From assembly GCA_028874075.1 (NCBI GenBank), contig JAPPLU010000061.1, positions 385 to 61,751 on the forward strand: a stretch of 61,367 nt of DNA, given 5' to 3'. Every line of letters begins with the position of its first letter. Position 1 is the stretch's first letter. Positions 32,948-43,127 of the stretch are shown here, piece by piece. The notes under the pieces were generated by a model. It searched no databases. It saw nothing but the letters and a program-made list of their open reading frames with translations, and was not told where the DNA came from. Both the position numbers and the translations under genes were made by a program. The stretch is from Chloroflexota bacterium. Its GTDB lineage: Bacteria; Chloroflexota; Dehalococcoidia; Lucifugimonadales; UBA3495.

Positions 32948-34084
32948 ATGAGCAAACTCCGACTGTCCATGGCCCTTCTGGCCATACTGGTTATCGCAAC
33001 CCTGGCAGCCTGTACCTCTCCGGAACCGACCGCGGTACCCGAAGGACCCACGCCGGACATTGAGGCCACCGTGGAGGCGCGCGTCCAGGAAGCGATGGCG
33101 GATACTGAGGGCCAGGGCGGCCGGCTCGAAAGGGTGCGGGCTAGGGGCGTCCTGGTGTGCGCCGGCAATGACACCCTGGCCGGTTTCGGCTTTCTCGACG
33201 CCGACGGAAATATCCGCGGCTTCGACGTAGACCTGTGCCGCGCCGTAGCCGCCGCCGTCCTGAGCGACCCCGACGCCATCGAACTAAGGCCCACCACCGC
33301 CGCAGAACGAGGCCCGGTGATGCAGTCGGGCGAAATAGATGTGATGTCCCGCAACACCACCTGGACCACTTCCCGGGATGTCCAGTGGGGCAACTTTGCC
33401 CAGACCATGTTCTACGACGGCCAGGGCTTCATGGCCCCCGTCAGCGCCGGCGTCTCCTCCATCTCCGAACTTCAGGACGCCACCATTTGCGTCCAACAGG
33501 GCACTACAACGGAACTCAACCTGCAGGATTTCAGTAACCAGAACGGGATGAACTTTTCCATAATTACCTTCCCGGATAACATCAGTACCGACGAGGCCTA
33601 CACCAACGGCCAGTGTGACGCCTTGACTACCGACCGTTCCGGCCTGGTCAGCACCCGCCAGGGTCTGCCCAGCCCGGAAGACCACATCATCCTGCCCGGC
33701 ACCATTTCAGAAGAACCTCTGGGTCCCGTGGTACCCAGCGGTGATGACCAGTGGTATGACATCGTAAAGATTGTGATGGCCATTCTGATCTACGCCGAAG
33801 CCTTCGGTATCACTTCGGACAACGTGCCTGACGCAACCACCGGCAACACTCCCGTGGACCGGCTCCTGGGGCTGGAGGGCTCCTACGGCCAGGAAGAAGC
33901 GGGCCTGGGTCTCACGGTGGCCCAGGATGTGATTAGAGGCGTGGGCAACTATGGAGAGATTTACGAGCGGCACCTGGCTCCCCTGGGTATCGCCCGGGAG
34001 GGCAGCCGCAACGCCTTGTGGAGCGCTGCTCCCTTCACCGACTGCCCCAAGGGAGGGCAGATTTACGCGGCGCCATTGCGGTGA
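32948..34084 (+). CDS. Amino-acid ABC transporter substrate-binding lipoprotein (AapJ-like)
   Basis: A 378-residue exported binding protein. The signal peptide ends at the lipobox TLAAC with Cys22; a Glu-rich linker (IEATVEARVQEAMAD) leads to two lobes with CAGNDTLAGFGFLDADG, GFDVDLCRAVAAA and FYDGQGFMAP, typical of general L-amino-acid-binding proteins. The ATG at 32948 is preferred over an in-frame TTG three codons earlier. No permease or ATPase gene for amino acids is adjacent, so the rest of the transporter is elsewhere. A strong terminator follows. Confidence 0.88.
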   Translation: MSKLRLSMALLAILVIATLAACTSPEPTAVPEGPTPDIEATVEARVQEAMADTEGQGGRLERVRARGVLVCAGNDTLAGFGFLDADGNIRGFDVDLCRAVAAAVLSDPDAIELRPTTAAERGPVMQSGEIDVMSRNTTWTTSRDVQWGNFAQTMFYDGQGFMAPVSAGVSSISELQDATICVQQGTTTELNLQDFSNQNGMNFSIITFPDNISTDEAYTNGQCDALTTDRSGLVSTRQGLPSPEDHIILPGTISEEPLGPVVPSGDDQWYDIVKIVMAILIYAEAFGITSDNVPDATTGNTPVDRLLGLEGSYGQEEAGLGLTVAQDVIRGVGNYGEIYERHLAPLGIAREGSRNALWSAAPFTDCPKGGQIYAAPLR

Positions 34085-34108
34085 TAGCGGTCCCGTCCTC
34101 AGTAAAAC

Positions 34109-34133
34109 GGGCTGCCCCATTTGTGGGCAGCCC
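34109..34133 (+). terminator. Terminator after the binding-protein gene
   Basis: GGGCTGCCC (34109-34117) and GGGCAGCCC (34125-34133) pair perfectly around CATTTGT, followed by TTCTGCATT. Confidence 0.75.
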
Positions 34134-34324
34134 TTCTGCATTGCCATACTGGCTATGGTTGGAGCTGGGGCGAGTATGGAAACGTCTTCCCTTCCCACAT
34201 TGCCGAGGCAGCCGCCTCCACCAGTCAATCTCATTACCGGAGGGAAAAGCAGGGAGTATAATGGCGCCATCGTATACCGCTCGCCATAATGATCTTTCGG
34301 TAACTTCCCAGAAGGAGAAACACC

Positions 34325-35176
34325 ATGCAGATTGGTGCGCACGTCTCATCGGCAGGCGGCATCAGTAAGTCCATTGACCGGGGTCTGGAAATCGGCTGCG
34401 AGGCCATCCAGATATTCGGTTCCTCCGCCCGCACCTGGGCCTTCAAGCATCCCCCCGAAAAGGAGATTTCCGCCTTCAAGGAGCGGCGGGCGGAAGCCGG
34501 CATGGGCGCCGTCTTCTTCCACGCCATCTACCTGATAAATCTGGGCAGCCCCAATCCGGAACTGGTAGAAAAGGGAGTGCAGTCCCTGATCAACTACATG
34601 ACGCTGGCGGCGGACATTGAGGCCCAGGGCGTCATCTTCCACCCCGGCAGCCACAAGGGGCAGGGTTACGAGCAGGTGTTCGACCAGGCAGTGGCCGCCA
34701 TCAACCGGGTGCTGGACAATACTCCTGAGGGCCCCTACCTGTGCCTGGAGAACATGGCCGGCATGGGCCAGCACATCGGTGCCAGGTTCGAAGAACTGGG
34801 AGGTATCCTGCGGGCTGTGGACAACCCCCGCCTCCGCATTTGCCTGGACACCCAGCACAGCTTCGCGGCGGGCTACGACCTGACCACCATAGAGGGCGTT
34901 GAGGCCATGATTGCCCAGTTTGACGAGGCCATCGGCGCAGACAAGCTGGCTGCGGTCCATGCCAACGATTCCAAGCAGCTTTGCGGTTCCGGCGTGGACC
35001 GGCACGACAACATCGGCGACGGCTACATCGGCGAGCAGGGCTTTGCCTGCATCATGGGCAACCCCGCCTTCCGCGACGTACCCTTCTTCCTGGAAGTCCC
35101 TGGCTTCGAAGGCGATGGCCCCGACCAGCAAAACATAGACATTTTGAAGCGAATCCGACAGCAAGTTGGGTTGTAG
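34325..35176 (+). CDS. nfo: Deoxyribonuclease IV (AP endonuclease)
   Basis: Endonuclease IV cuts the backbone 5' of abasic sites in base-excision repair, using three zinc ions. The 283-residue protein has the family start MQIGAHVSSAGG and the metal ligands in FFHAIYLINL, FHPGSHKG, CLENMAG, LDTQHSFAAGYD, VHANDSK, DRHDNIGDGYIG and the final EVPG. AAGGAGA lies 7 nt before the ATG. A TATAAT at 34257-34262 may be its -10 box. Confidence 0.95.
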   Translation: MQIGAHVSSAGGISKSIDRGLEIGCEAIQIFGSSARTWAFKHPPEKEISAFKERRAEAGMGAVFFHAIYLINLGSPNPELVEKGVQSLINYMTLAADIEAQGVIFHPGSHKGQGYEQVFDQAVAAINRVLDNTPEGPYLCLENMAGMGQHIGARFEELGGILRAVDNPRLRICLDTQHSFAAGYDLTTIEGVEAMIAQFDEAIGADKLAAVHANDSKQLCGSGVDRHDNIGDGYIGEQGFACIMGNPAFRDVPFFLEVPGFEGDGPDQQNIDILKRIRQQVGL

Positions 35177-35299
35177 GTTCATATATCCACGACTGGACAC
35201 TAGGTATCACGACTGGATAAGGAGCAAAGGACTATTTGCGCCGGTTCGTGTTTGTTCGTGGACGATAGTTCCCCACTATGGAAACAGATATTGGTTGGA

Positions 35300-35659
35300 A
35301 TGAGCTACCCCGAATTTGTGCGGTTGGTGCGACGGGCTTACCGGCGGTTACCAACCCACGTCCTTGATGCCCTGGAGAACGTGGACATTACCGTGGAGGA
35401 GTGGCCCGGTCCCAACGAGGAAGAATTGCTGGAAGACGGCGGCACCCTCTTCGGCCTGTACTACGGCGTGCCCCTCACCGACCGGGAAGGCGGCGCCCCC
35501 GTCCTTCCCGACCGCATAACCATCTACCGCCAGCCCATACTGGAAAGCTGCCAGACGCGCCGGGAAGTGGCACGGGAAATCCGCATTACCCTCTGGCACG
35601 AGGTGGGTCATTACCTGGGAATGGACGAAGACGACCTTCACCGCCTCGGCTACGGTTAA
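35300..35659 (+). CDS. Minimal zincin metallopeptidase (DUF1025-type)
   Basis: A 119-residue metallopeptidase-family protein. The active-site helix HEVGHYLGMDED matches HExxHxxGxxD, with a PDRITIYRQPI strand before it and GLYYGVPL earlier, the full pattern of the small DUF1025 family. The ATG at 35300 is used because family members begin with MSxxEFxxLV; the frame is open for 16 more codons. Its substrate is unknown. It is probably cytosolic. pgpA follows 101 bp later. Confidence 0.85.
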   Translation: MSYPEFVRLVRRAYRRLPTHVLDALENVDITVEEWPGPNEEELLEDGGTLFGLYYGVPLTDREGGAPVLPDRITIYRQPILESCQTRREVAREIRITLWHEVGHYLGMDEDDLHRLGYG

Positions 35660-35760
35660 GGCATTCAAGCGTGAATGAACAGAATGGACAGGATATAGAA
35701 TCTTTTCTTGGTGAAATCTTGCAACACTCGCCAGCAAAGTCCTGTGTATTCTGCTAGTCC

Positions 35761-36237
35761 ATGTTAAATTCCCTGGGGAAATTCATCGGTCTGGGCTTCG
35801 GGTCAGGCCTGTCTCCACTGGCCCCCGGCACCGCGGGAAGCCTGGTCGCGGTATTCATCTACTACCTGATTACATTGGTGGCCGGTGGTATCGCCCCTTA
35901 CATCCTGGTGGCCCTGATCCTGTTGGGCGCTCCCCTCGGCATCTGGGCCACGGGACTGCTGGTAACGGACGCTGACCCAGACCCCGGTCGGGCGGTGTGG
36001 GACGAATTCGTGGGCATGTGGATAACCTGCCTGTTCCTGCCCGCAACTATCCCCTGGCTGGCCGCGGCCTTTTTCACTTTTCGCGTCTTCGACGTTTTCA
36101 AGCCTTGGCCTGCCCGTCGCCTGGAAAGCTGGCACGGAGGCCTGGGCATTATGGCGGACGACGTGGTGGCCGGAATTTATGGGATCGCATTGTTGGCAGT
36201 TTTCCAGCTTGTTTGGGCCTGGCAGTCGCAAGGTTGA
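35761..36237 (+). CDS. pgpA: Phosphatidylglycerophosphatase A
   Basis: PgpA removes phosphate from phosphatidylglycerophosphate to give phosphatidylglycerol. The 158-residue membrane protein shows the family motifs GLSPLAPGTAGSL, DEFVGMWI, FRVFDVFKPWP and GIMADDVVAGIY, with about four membrane spans. No good ribosome-binding site precedes the ATG. It lies 180 bp upstream of rpsB; the rpsB promoter sits in between. Confidence 0.92.
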   Translation: MLNSLGKFIGLGFGSGLSPLAPGTAGSLVAVFIYYLITLVAGGIAPYILVALILLGAPLGIWATGLLVTDADPDPGRAVWDEFVGMWITCLFLPATIPWLAAAFFTFRVFDVFKPWPARRLESWHGGLGIMADDVVAGIYGIALLAVFQLVWAWQSQG

Positions 36238-36345
36238 TGAGGTACCTAGCTAAGTCTCCCCACGACGTTCCCTTTGTCGGTGGTTCTGCCCCGACCTATA
36301 AGACATTTGCCCATAGCATTATGTAGCTACTCAGCGGCATTCAGA

Positions 36346-36375
36346 TTGCCGCCAAAACTGCCCCCATGTTATACT
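36346..36375 (+). promoter_or_regulatory. Promoter of the rpsB cluster
   Basis: TTGCCG (36346-36351), an 18-bp spacer, and an extended -10, TGT-TATACT (36367-36375). Transcription would begin near 36382, about 33 nt before the rpsB ATG, and probably reads through several genes. Confidence 0.65.
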
Positions 36376-36414
36376 CCATAAAATTCTGCGATAGCAGTTA
36401 CAAGGACAGTGTTT

Positions 36415-37371
36415 ATGGTACAGTCAGCTGAGCGTCCTGCCGAACAAGCCCCCGTTACGACCCCTCCCCCTCCCGCTGCCCCCCAGCGTGAACCTCTCAC
36501 CATGAAGTCCCTGCTGGAGGCCGGTGTCCACTTCGGCCACCAGACCCGTCGCTGGAACCCGCGCATGAAGCGCTATATCTTCACCCAGCGCAACGGCATT
36601 CATATCATTGACCTGCAGCAGACCCTTGGGTTGATGAACGAGGCCTACCGGGCCATGGTGCAGGTGGCGGCCGAGGGCGGCAACGTGCTGTTCGTGGGCA
36701 CTAAGAAGCAGGCCCAGGAAGTAATGCAGAGCGAGGCCGAACGCTGCGGAATGTGGTACATCAATCAGCGGTGGCTTGGCGGCACCCTTACCAACTTCCA
36801 GACCATCCGCAGCCGCATCAACTACATGATCGAGTTGCAGCAGAAGCGTGAGCAGGGATACTTCCGCTTGTTGCCCAAGAAGGAAGGCCTGAAGCTGGAA
36901 GAGACCCTGGCCAAGCTGGAAAAATACTTCCTCGGCATTCGCAACATGACCGCCCTGCCCCAGGCGATGTTCATCATTGACATCTGCAAGGAAGACATTT
37001 GTGTTGCCGAAGCGCGGCGCATGGGCATTCCCATATTTGCCATCGTCGACACCGACACCAATCCGGACCTGGTCAGCCACCCCATCCCCGGCAACGATGA
37101 TGCGGTTCGTTCCATTCGCCTGGTAACCGGACGTCTGGCCAATGCCATCCTGGAGGGCAAGGCGGAGCGGGAGGCGATGCTGGCCGAGCAGCGGGCCCAG
37201 GCGGAAGCGGCGGCCCAGGCCGAGGCCGACGCCCTGGCCGCCGAAGCCGGTGAAGAACTTTCCGACGAGCAAGCTGAGCACGTGGCCCTGGCTTCCATGC
37301 CCCTGGATGACCTGGCCCAACTGATGGAGCAGGGCAACCGGGGAGGAGAAGAGGAGGGTTCTGAAGGCTAG
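36415..37371 (+). CDS. rpsB: 30S ribosomal protein S2
   Basis: Ribosomal protein S2 of the small subunit. The core from [22 protein letters not shown] through [24 protein letters not shown] and [14 protein letters not shown] is highly conserved. It has an unusual N-terminal extension of about 28 residues (Pro/Ala-rich) and an acidic Ala/Glu-rich C-terminal tail of about 70 residues. The ATG at 36415 has AAGGA 8 nt upstream; the GTG at 36409 is too close to it. It heads the translation/lipid cluster. Confidence 0.96.
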   Translation: MVQSAERPAEQAPVTTPPPPAAPQREPLTMKSLLEAGVHFGHQTRRWNPRMKRYIFTQRNGIHIIDLQQTLGLMNEAYRAMVQVAAEGGNVLFVGTKKQAQEVMQSEAERCGMWYINQRWLGGTLTNFQTIRSRINYMIELQQKREQGYFRLLPKKEGLKLEETLAKLEKYFLGIRNMTALPQAMFIIDICKEDICVAEARRMGIPIFAIVDTDTNPDLVSHPIPGNDDAVRSIRLVTGRLANAILEGKAEREAMLAEQRAQAEAAAQAEADALAAEAGEELSDEQAEHVALASMPLDDLAQLMEQGNRGGEEEGSEG

Positions 37372-37469
37372 GCCCGGCCTGCTGACATCGACGGCCCGGA
37401 ACGCCGCAACGGGGGACGCATATCAGGGGCTTTGAAGGCAAATACTGGGTAGTTTACTACCTCTCCTTC

Positions 37470-37802
37470 TTGGCAGGCGTCGCCGTTTTGGTGGGCATCA
37501 ACTGGAATTCGCCAAAGTGGAGTGCGGACTGGCTAACCCTCATGGCCTCGATATTTGGCACAGCCGGCGGAGCCTCGCTGACTCTTGCCATCGTGGTCGA
37601 ACTGGGAGGACGCTTGGTGCTACTAATACCCGATGCCATCAGGAATATCAGACTAAAAGAAAAGAAGGCCCAGCAGAGAAGGAGAAGGGAAGCCTACGAG
37701 CGCTTTGGCGTGGAAGTTAACGGTGTCGTTATGCTTCCCCGAACGCCCGAAGTTGAAGCATTCCTTAACGAAGAAGAACCGGAAAACAGTTCCCAGCCAT
37801 AG
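37470..37802 (+). CDS. Small membrane protein between rpsB and tsf
   Basis: A protein of about 110 residues with two membrane spans (LAGVAVLVGI region and MASIFGTAGGASLTLAIVVELGG), then a very basic stretch (RLKEKKAQQRRRRE) and an acidic C-terminus. The start is uncertain: TTG at 37470 has no ribosome-binding site, while the frame is open back to 37386 without an ATG. Bacteria usually have rpsB and tsf adjacent, so this insertion is unusual. Function unknown. Confidence 0.6.
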   Translation: MAGVAVLVGINWNSPKWSADWLTLMASIFGTAGGASLTLAIVVELGGRLVLLIPDAIRNIRLKEKKAQQRRRREAYERFGVEVNGVVMLPRTPEVEAFLNEEEPENSSQP

Positions 37803-37931
37803 GGCAGTTGGCTCGTGCACACTCTGACACTGCCCCCCATCTTTTTGGCCGAAGATTAACAAGTTTGAAGCTAGGACAATAAACTCTCACCTGCCCGTTT
37901 TAGGTGGGTAATCAAGTCACGGAGGATATCC

Positions 37932-38435
37932 TTGCCAGCTACAGTTGAAGAAATTCGGACCCTGCGCGAACAAACCGGGGCCGGAATTATGGACTGCAAA
38001 CAGGCCCTGGAAGACAACGACAACGATATGAACAAGGCCGCCGAAGCTCTGCGCCAGAAGGGCTTCGCCCGAGCCGCCCGCCGTGCGGACCGAGAGACCA
38101 CCGAAGGCGTGATCGAGGCCTACATCCACACCGGCGGACGGGTGGGCGCCTTGGTGGAACTGGGTTGTGAGACCGACTTCGTGGCACGCAACGAAGAGTT
38201 CAAGCAGGTGGCCCACGACATCGCCATGCAGGTGGCCGCCATGGGCCCGGTGTATGTCAGCCAGGACAATAAGGAAGAAGGCGACGACCGTCCCGCCAGC
38301 GAAGTTTGTCTGTTACAGCAGACGTTCATTAAAGATAGCTCTCGAGTTGTGGGAGACATCGTTCAGGAATTGGCCGCCAAGGTGGGCGAAAACGTTCGCG
38401 TGGTTCGCTTCAGCCGCCTGGCCCTCGAGGAATGA
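37932..38435 (+). CDS. tsf: Elongation factor Ts, short form
   Basis: EF-Ts recycles EF-Tu by exchanging GDP for GTP. The protein begins with the UBA-like domain and the signature RTLREQTGAGIMDCKQAL, followed by the core motif CETDFVARNEEF. At 167 residues it is much shorter than the E. coli type (283), lacking part of the core duplication, as in Dehalococcoidia and chloroplast forms. The start is TTG at 37932 with GGAGG 6 nt upstream. It precedes pyrH by 14 bp. Confidence 0.95.
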   Translation: MPATVEEIRTLREQTGAGIMDCKQALEDNDNDMNKAAEALRQKGFARAARRADRETTEGVIEAYIHTGGRVGALVELGCETDFVARNEEFKQVAHDIAMQVAAMGPVYVSQDNKEEGDDRPASEVCLLQQTFIKDSSRVVGDIVQELAAKVGENVRVVRFSRLALEE

Positions 38436-38446
38436 CCACCCTTTAG

Positions 38447-39175
<729 letters not shown>

Positions 39176-39299
39176 GAGCCCGGTTTGACCTGATGCGCGA
39201 CTATATGTCTGGGGTCCCCGCGGCTTGGCGCCGGGGAATAAAGAGTCTTTCGCATTACACGGCATACTCGATTATGTTACTCAATGGGAGGGACCCATA

Positions 39300-39893
39300 A
39301 TGGTAGAAAAATACAACAATGCCGATACCCAGTTGACACCGGACGAAGTCTTGGCCGACGTGGAGCGCAGGATGAACCGGTCCATGGAGGCTCTGGAAAG
39401 AGAGCTCGCCACCTTGCGCACCGGTCGCGCTACTCCTTCCCTGGTGGAAAACATAAGTGTGGACTATTACGGCTCTCCCACTCCCCTCAAGCAGATAGCA
39501 TCTATTTCTGCCCCCGACGCGCGGGCAATTATGATTCAGCCCTGGGACCGCCAGGCTCTCCGTGATATTGAGCGAAGCCTCATGCAGTCGGAAATGGGGT
39601 TCAACCCCTCAAACGATGGCAACATTATTACCGTCCCCATCCCGCCGTTAAACCAGGAGCGCCGTCAGGAGCTGGTGCGGCTGCTCAAGCGCAAGATCGA
39701 AGAGGGCAAGGTTTCTGTCCGCAACGTTCGCCGCGACGGGCTGGAGTCCCTGCGCAAGCTGGAACGGGACAAAGCGATCTCCCAGGATCAGAACCGCCGC
39801 AGCCAGGACCAGTTGCAGAAAACCACGGACGGCTTCATCAAGAGCATGGACCAGGTTTCCACCGCTAAAGAAGCGGAGATTATGCAGGTCTAG
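39300..39893 (+). CDS. frr: Ribosome recycling factor
   Basis: RRF, with EF-G, splits post-termination ribosomes. The 197-residue protein has the family features ELATLRTGRATPSLVENISVDYYGSPTPL, an ARAIMIQPWD strand, and the long helical tail with RNVRRDGLESLRKLERD. The ATG at 39300 is preceded by GGGAGGG; upstream codons in the same frame belong to a 124-bp gap with a CCCCG...CGGGG hairpin near 39214-39236. uppS follows 15 bp later. Confidence 0.95.
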   Translation: MVEKYNNADTQLTPDEVLADVERRMNRSMEALERELATLRTGRATPSLVENISVDYYGSPTPLKQIASISAPDARAIMIQPWDRQALRDIERSLMQSEMGFNPSNDGNIITVPIPPLNQERRQELVRLLKRKIEEGKVSVRNVRRDGLESLRKLERDKAISQDQNRRSQDQLQKTTDGFIKSMDQVSTAKEAEIMQV

Positions 39894-39908
39894 CGCCCGG
39901 AACAGCCC

Positions 39909-40715
39909 ATGAATGCCCCCACCGGTCCGGTAAACCTGACAGAACATCGCGGCTCCTCCGGGGAGGACCGTCTCTGCTCTCAGGATGAACCCGTTCGCTC
40001 TGAACCTGTTGCCCAGGTGCCAAGGCATGTTGCCATAATTATGGACGGCAACGGTCGCTGGGCGGAGCAGAGGGGTTTACCCAGGCTGGCCGGACACCGG
40101 GAGGGCGTCAACGCTATCCCCAAGGTGGTAGATGCACTGGCCCAACGGGGAGTGCAGTTCCTTACCATCTACGCCTTTTCTACCGAGAACTGGGCCCGGC
40201 CCACTCCGGAGGTCGAAGGCATAATCCAGTTGTTGCATGAGACGTTGCAGCGGGAAACCGATCGGTTCAACCAGAAAAACGTCCGGGTGGTTCACATCGG
40301 CAACGCCGACCGGCTTTCTACGGAGATACGGGATGCGGTGGAACGCATCCAGGATGAGACCGGCGCAAACACGGGTCTCGTCCTGAATGTGGCCTTCGAC
40401 TATGGGGGCCGCCAGGAAATTCTAGCCGCCGTCAAGGCTTTGATACGCGAAGGCGTCAGCCCAGAAGCGGTTACCGAGGAAGTCTTTGGCAGCCGCCTCT
40501 TTACGGCCCATAGTCCTGATCCCGACCTGATCATCCGCACCGGCGGGGAATTGCGCATAAGCAACTTTCTCCTCTGGCAGTCTGCTTACAGCGAGTACTT
40601 TCATACGCCCGTCCTCTGGCCCGACCTGGACGAGGCTGAACTGGACCGGGCCCTGGCCTCCTACGGCAACCGTCAGCGCCGCTTTGGCAACGTAATCCCC
40701 GACACAGGGAGCTAG
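39909..40715 (+). CDS. uppS: Isoprenyl (undecaprenyl) diphosphate synthase
   Basis: A cis-prenyltransferase that extends farnesyl diphosphate to the long lipid carrier. The core begins PRHVAIIMDGNGRWAEQRGLPRLAGHREG, with catalytic Asp in MDGNGRW, FSTENWARP, and the RTGGELRISNFLLWQSAYSE motif near the end. An N-terminal extension of about 37 residues precedes the core, so the true start may be internal. Presence of a lipid-carrier synthase beside a division cluster lacking mur genes is notable, as the carrier also serves glycan export. Confidence 0.94.
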   Translation: MNAPTGPVNLTEHRGSSGEDRLCSQDEPVRSEPVAQVPRHVAIIMDGNGRWAEQRGLPRLAGHREGVNAIPKVVDALAQRGVQFLTIYAFSTENWARPTPEVEGIIQLLHETLQRETDRFNQKNVRVVHIGNADRLSTEIRDAVERIQDETGANTGLVLNVAFDYGGRQEILAAVKALIREGVSPEAVTEEVFGSRLFTAHSPDPDLIIRTGGELRISNFLLWQSAYSEYFHTPVLWPDLDEAELDRALASYGNRQRRFGNVIPDTGS

Positions 40716-40720
40716 GTCCC

Positions 40721-41911
40721 GTGCTGCTCCGGACCGTCAGTGGCCTGCTGGGTCTGGCCATTCTCCTTACCGCCATTTGGGCGGGCCTTTTCTGGGTCTT
40801 CCTGGTCACTTCGGCCGCTGCCATCCTGGGCATACGCGAACTCTACCGCCTGCACCCCCCTTCGGCTGCCCGCCCCGAATCCCCTCCTTCCCCCATAGAC
40901 GACAAGCAGGCCGGTGATGTCAGAGACGTCGAACCGCCAGCATCCTCGGCGGGTGCTCCCGTGCATTCCGGCCCCGGCAATGGACTGCCAGCCAATGCCG
41001 GCGAATCGGCAGCCTCCGCCCCAGGAGCCGCCCTTGAACCCTCTCCTCGGAATCCCCAGGCCGCCTTTGAAGGTCTGCAGGAAACGGCTCCGTCATCCCT
41101 GGAGAGTTCAGCCGCAATTGCCCCCGACGAGGGCGAGAAGGGTCATTTTGCCACGCCCCTGCCCCTGCCCCTCGGCCTGGCCTGGGTGGCGGCCTTCGTC
41201 ATCGCCGGCGCCGGTGCCAGTAGCACTTTGCAGTTCCTGGGGAGTTCCCTGGCAATCCTGGTGGTGGGAGCCTTTGTGGCCACATTGTGGCTTATCGCCT
41301 ACTATCGGGGCCCCTACTGGCCTGTTGCCGCGGCTTACCTGGTGTTGGGTCCAGTCTATGTGGGGTTCCTCCTGGCCCACGTCTTGCTTCTCGCCCAGGT
41401 AGGCGAGGTCTTCTTTGTGCTGGATCCCCTGTATTTTGACCCCGAAACCGGGCCGTCAATCTATGAGGTCGGCCGCAACTGGCTAATCTTTGCCCTGCTG
41501 GTTAATTCCGCCACCGATTCCGGAGCCTATCTGGTGGGCAGGGCCTTTGGCCGCCATCCCATGGCGCCGACTACCAGCCCCAACAAGACCTGGGAGGGCG
41601 CTTTCGGTGGTTTTGCCTGTGCTGTAGTTGCGGCGTTTCTATTGGACCGGATTCTCGACTTGGGGTTGGGAGCCACCGTGTGGGACGGGGCTTGGCTCGC
41701 AGTGAATTGGCAACCCCTGGCAATTGGTGCTACAGTAGGTATCATCTCCCAGTTCGGGGACCTCCTGGAGTCTCGGCTCAAGCGCGTTTCGCAGGTCAAG
41801 GACTCCGGAACCCTGATCCCCGGTCACGGCGGCATGCTTGACCGGCTGGACAGCCTCCTGTTCACCCTGCCGACGGTGTACTATCTGGTAGTGGCGGTGC
41901 TCCTGCTATGA
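40721..41911 (+). CDS. cdsA: Phosphatidate cytidylyltransferase with internal low-complexity insert
   Basis: CdsA makes CDP-diacylglycerol for phospholipid synthesis. The C-terminal half has the family motifs NSATDSGAYLVGRAFGRHP, SPNKTWEGAFGG and the signature SRLKRVSQVKDSG followed by LIPGHGGMLDRLDSL, with multiple membrane spans. At 396 residues it is long: about 100 residues (roughly 46-145) rich in Pro, Ala, Ser and Glu split the first two membrane spans from the rest. The start is GTG, 5 bp after uppS. It overlaps dxr by 4 bp (ATGA). Confidence 0.93.
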   Translation: MLLRTVSGLLGLAILLTAIWAGLFWVFLVTSAAAILGIRELYRLHPPSAARPESPPSPIDDKQAGDVRDVEPPASSAGAPVHSGPGNGLPANAGESAASAPGAALEPSPRNPQAAFEGLQETAPSSLESSAAIAPDEGEKGHFATPLPLPLGLAWVAAFVIAGAGASSTLQFLGSSLAILVVGAFVATLWLIAYYRGPYWPVAAAYLVLGPVYVGFLLAHVLLLAQVGEVFFVLDPLYFDPETGPSIYEVGRNWLIFALLVNSATDSGAYLVGRAFGRHPMAPTTSPNKTWEGAFGGFACAVVAAFLLDRILDLGLGATVWDGAWLAVNWQPLAIGATVGIISQFGDLLESRLKRVSQVKDSGTLIPGHGGMLDRLDSLLFTLPTVYYLVVAVLLL

Positions 41912-43044
41912 AAAAAATAGTAGTCCTCGGAAGCACCGGCTCCATTGGCTGCCAGACCCTGGACATTGTTCGGGCCTTCCCCGGCGAATTTCAGGTCGTG
42001 GGCCTGGCTGCCGGGTCCAATCATCAGCTCTTCCGCCAGCAAATCGACGAGTTTCAGCCCAGCTACGTCTACTGTATCGATCCCCCCGACTCTCTGGCCC
42101 CCCGGTCGACGTACATTCCAATGGAAGACATGGTAAGCCTCACCGAGGTCGACGTGGTGATGGTCGCAACCACTGGCGCGGCTGGCCTGGTGCCCACCGT
42201 CAGCGCCCTCAAAAGCGGCAAGGCGGTGGCCCTTTCCAACAAGGAACCCATAGTAATTGCCGGCGCCTTGTTGAAGGAGTACGAAGCCAGGTATGGAGGA
42301 GCTATCCTGCCTGTGGACAGCGAACCCAGCGCCATCTGGCAGTGCCTTCAGGGCGAGAAAGGAAATGTCCGCCGCCTCATCATAACCGCCTCAGGCGGGC
42401 CTTTCCGGACGATGCCCCTGGAAGACCTGTCAGAAGTCACCCCTCAGGAGGCGCTGCGACACCCCACCTGGCAGATGGGTCCCAAGATAACCATCGACTC
42501 GGCCACCCTGATGAACAAGGCCTTTGAGGTTATCGAGTCGCACTGGCTGTTCGGCGTTCCCTGGGCCAGCATCGAGGTCGTAATCCACCCCCAGAGCACC
42601 GTTCACTCCATGGTGGAGTTTGCCGATGGTTCGGTTAAGGCCCAGCTGGGTCCCCCCAGCATGCGGCTGCCCATCCAGTACGCCCTGTTCCACCCTGAAC
42701 GACGCCGCAACCCGGACGATACTCTTATACCCCGCCTGGACACCCAGAGTCCCCAGTCCCTGGACTTCCGGCCCCTGGAACCCGACCGCTACCCGTGTTT
42801 CCGCTTGGCCCTCGACGCCGCCCAACGTGGCCACACCTACCCGGCAGTCCTCAGCGCCGCCGATGAGGTGGCCGTCAACGCCTTCCTGAATGGCAAGATC
42901 CGCTTCACCGACATTCACAGGGTCGTGGAAACGGTCATAAACGACCACCATCACAGCGAAGGTGAAACCCTGGAGCAGCTTCTCGCCGCCGATGCCTGGG
43001 GCACGAGAGAGGCGAAGCGGTTTGTGGCGGAGTTGGCAGCCTAG
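41908..43044 (+). CDS. dxr: 1-deoxy-D-xylulose 5-phosphate reductoisomerase
   Basis: DXR (IspC) converts DXP to methylerythritol phosphate with NADPH, the committed step of the non-mevalonate isoprenoid path. The 378-residue protein has GSTGSIG (7-13), LSNKEPIVIAG, the flexible loop ASGGPFR, the metal-binding DSEPSA and the KITIDSATLMNKAFEVIE segment. It overlaps cdsA by 4 bp. It supplies precursors for uppS upstream. A 0.93-kb repeat-rich gap separates it from rseP, its usual neighbour. Confidence 0.96.
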   Translation: MKKIVVLGSTGSIGCQTLDIVRAFPGEFQVVGLAAGSNHQLFRQQIDEFQPSYVYCIDPPDSLAPRSTYIPMEDMVSLTEVDVVMVATTGAAGLVPTVSALKSGKAVALSNKEPIVIAGALLKEYEARYGGAILPVDSEPSAIWQCLQGEKGNVRRLIITASGGPFRTMPLEDLSEVTPQEALRHPTWQMGPKITIDSATLMNKAFEVIESHWLFGVPWASIEVVIHPQSTVHSMVEFADGSVKAQLGPPSMRLPIQYALFHPERRRNPDDTLIPRLDTQSPQSLDFRPLEPDRYPCFRLALDAAQRGHTYPAVLSAADEVAVNAFLNGKIRFTDIHRVVETVINDHHHSEGETLEQLLAADAWGTREAKRFVAELAA

Positions 43045-43127
43045 CTCTGCACGATGGAAGCCAGGTTCGGCTTTCTTAAGCGACGGTTATCCGTCATTTC
43101 CCCTTAGGCCCACCGCAGGCCGGGCCC

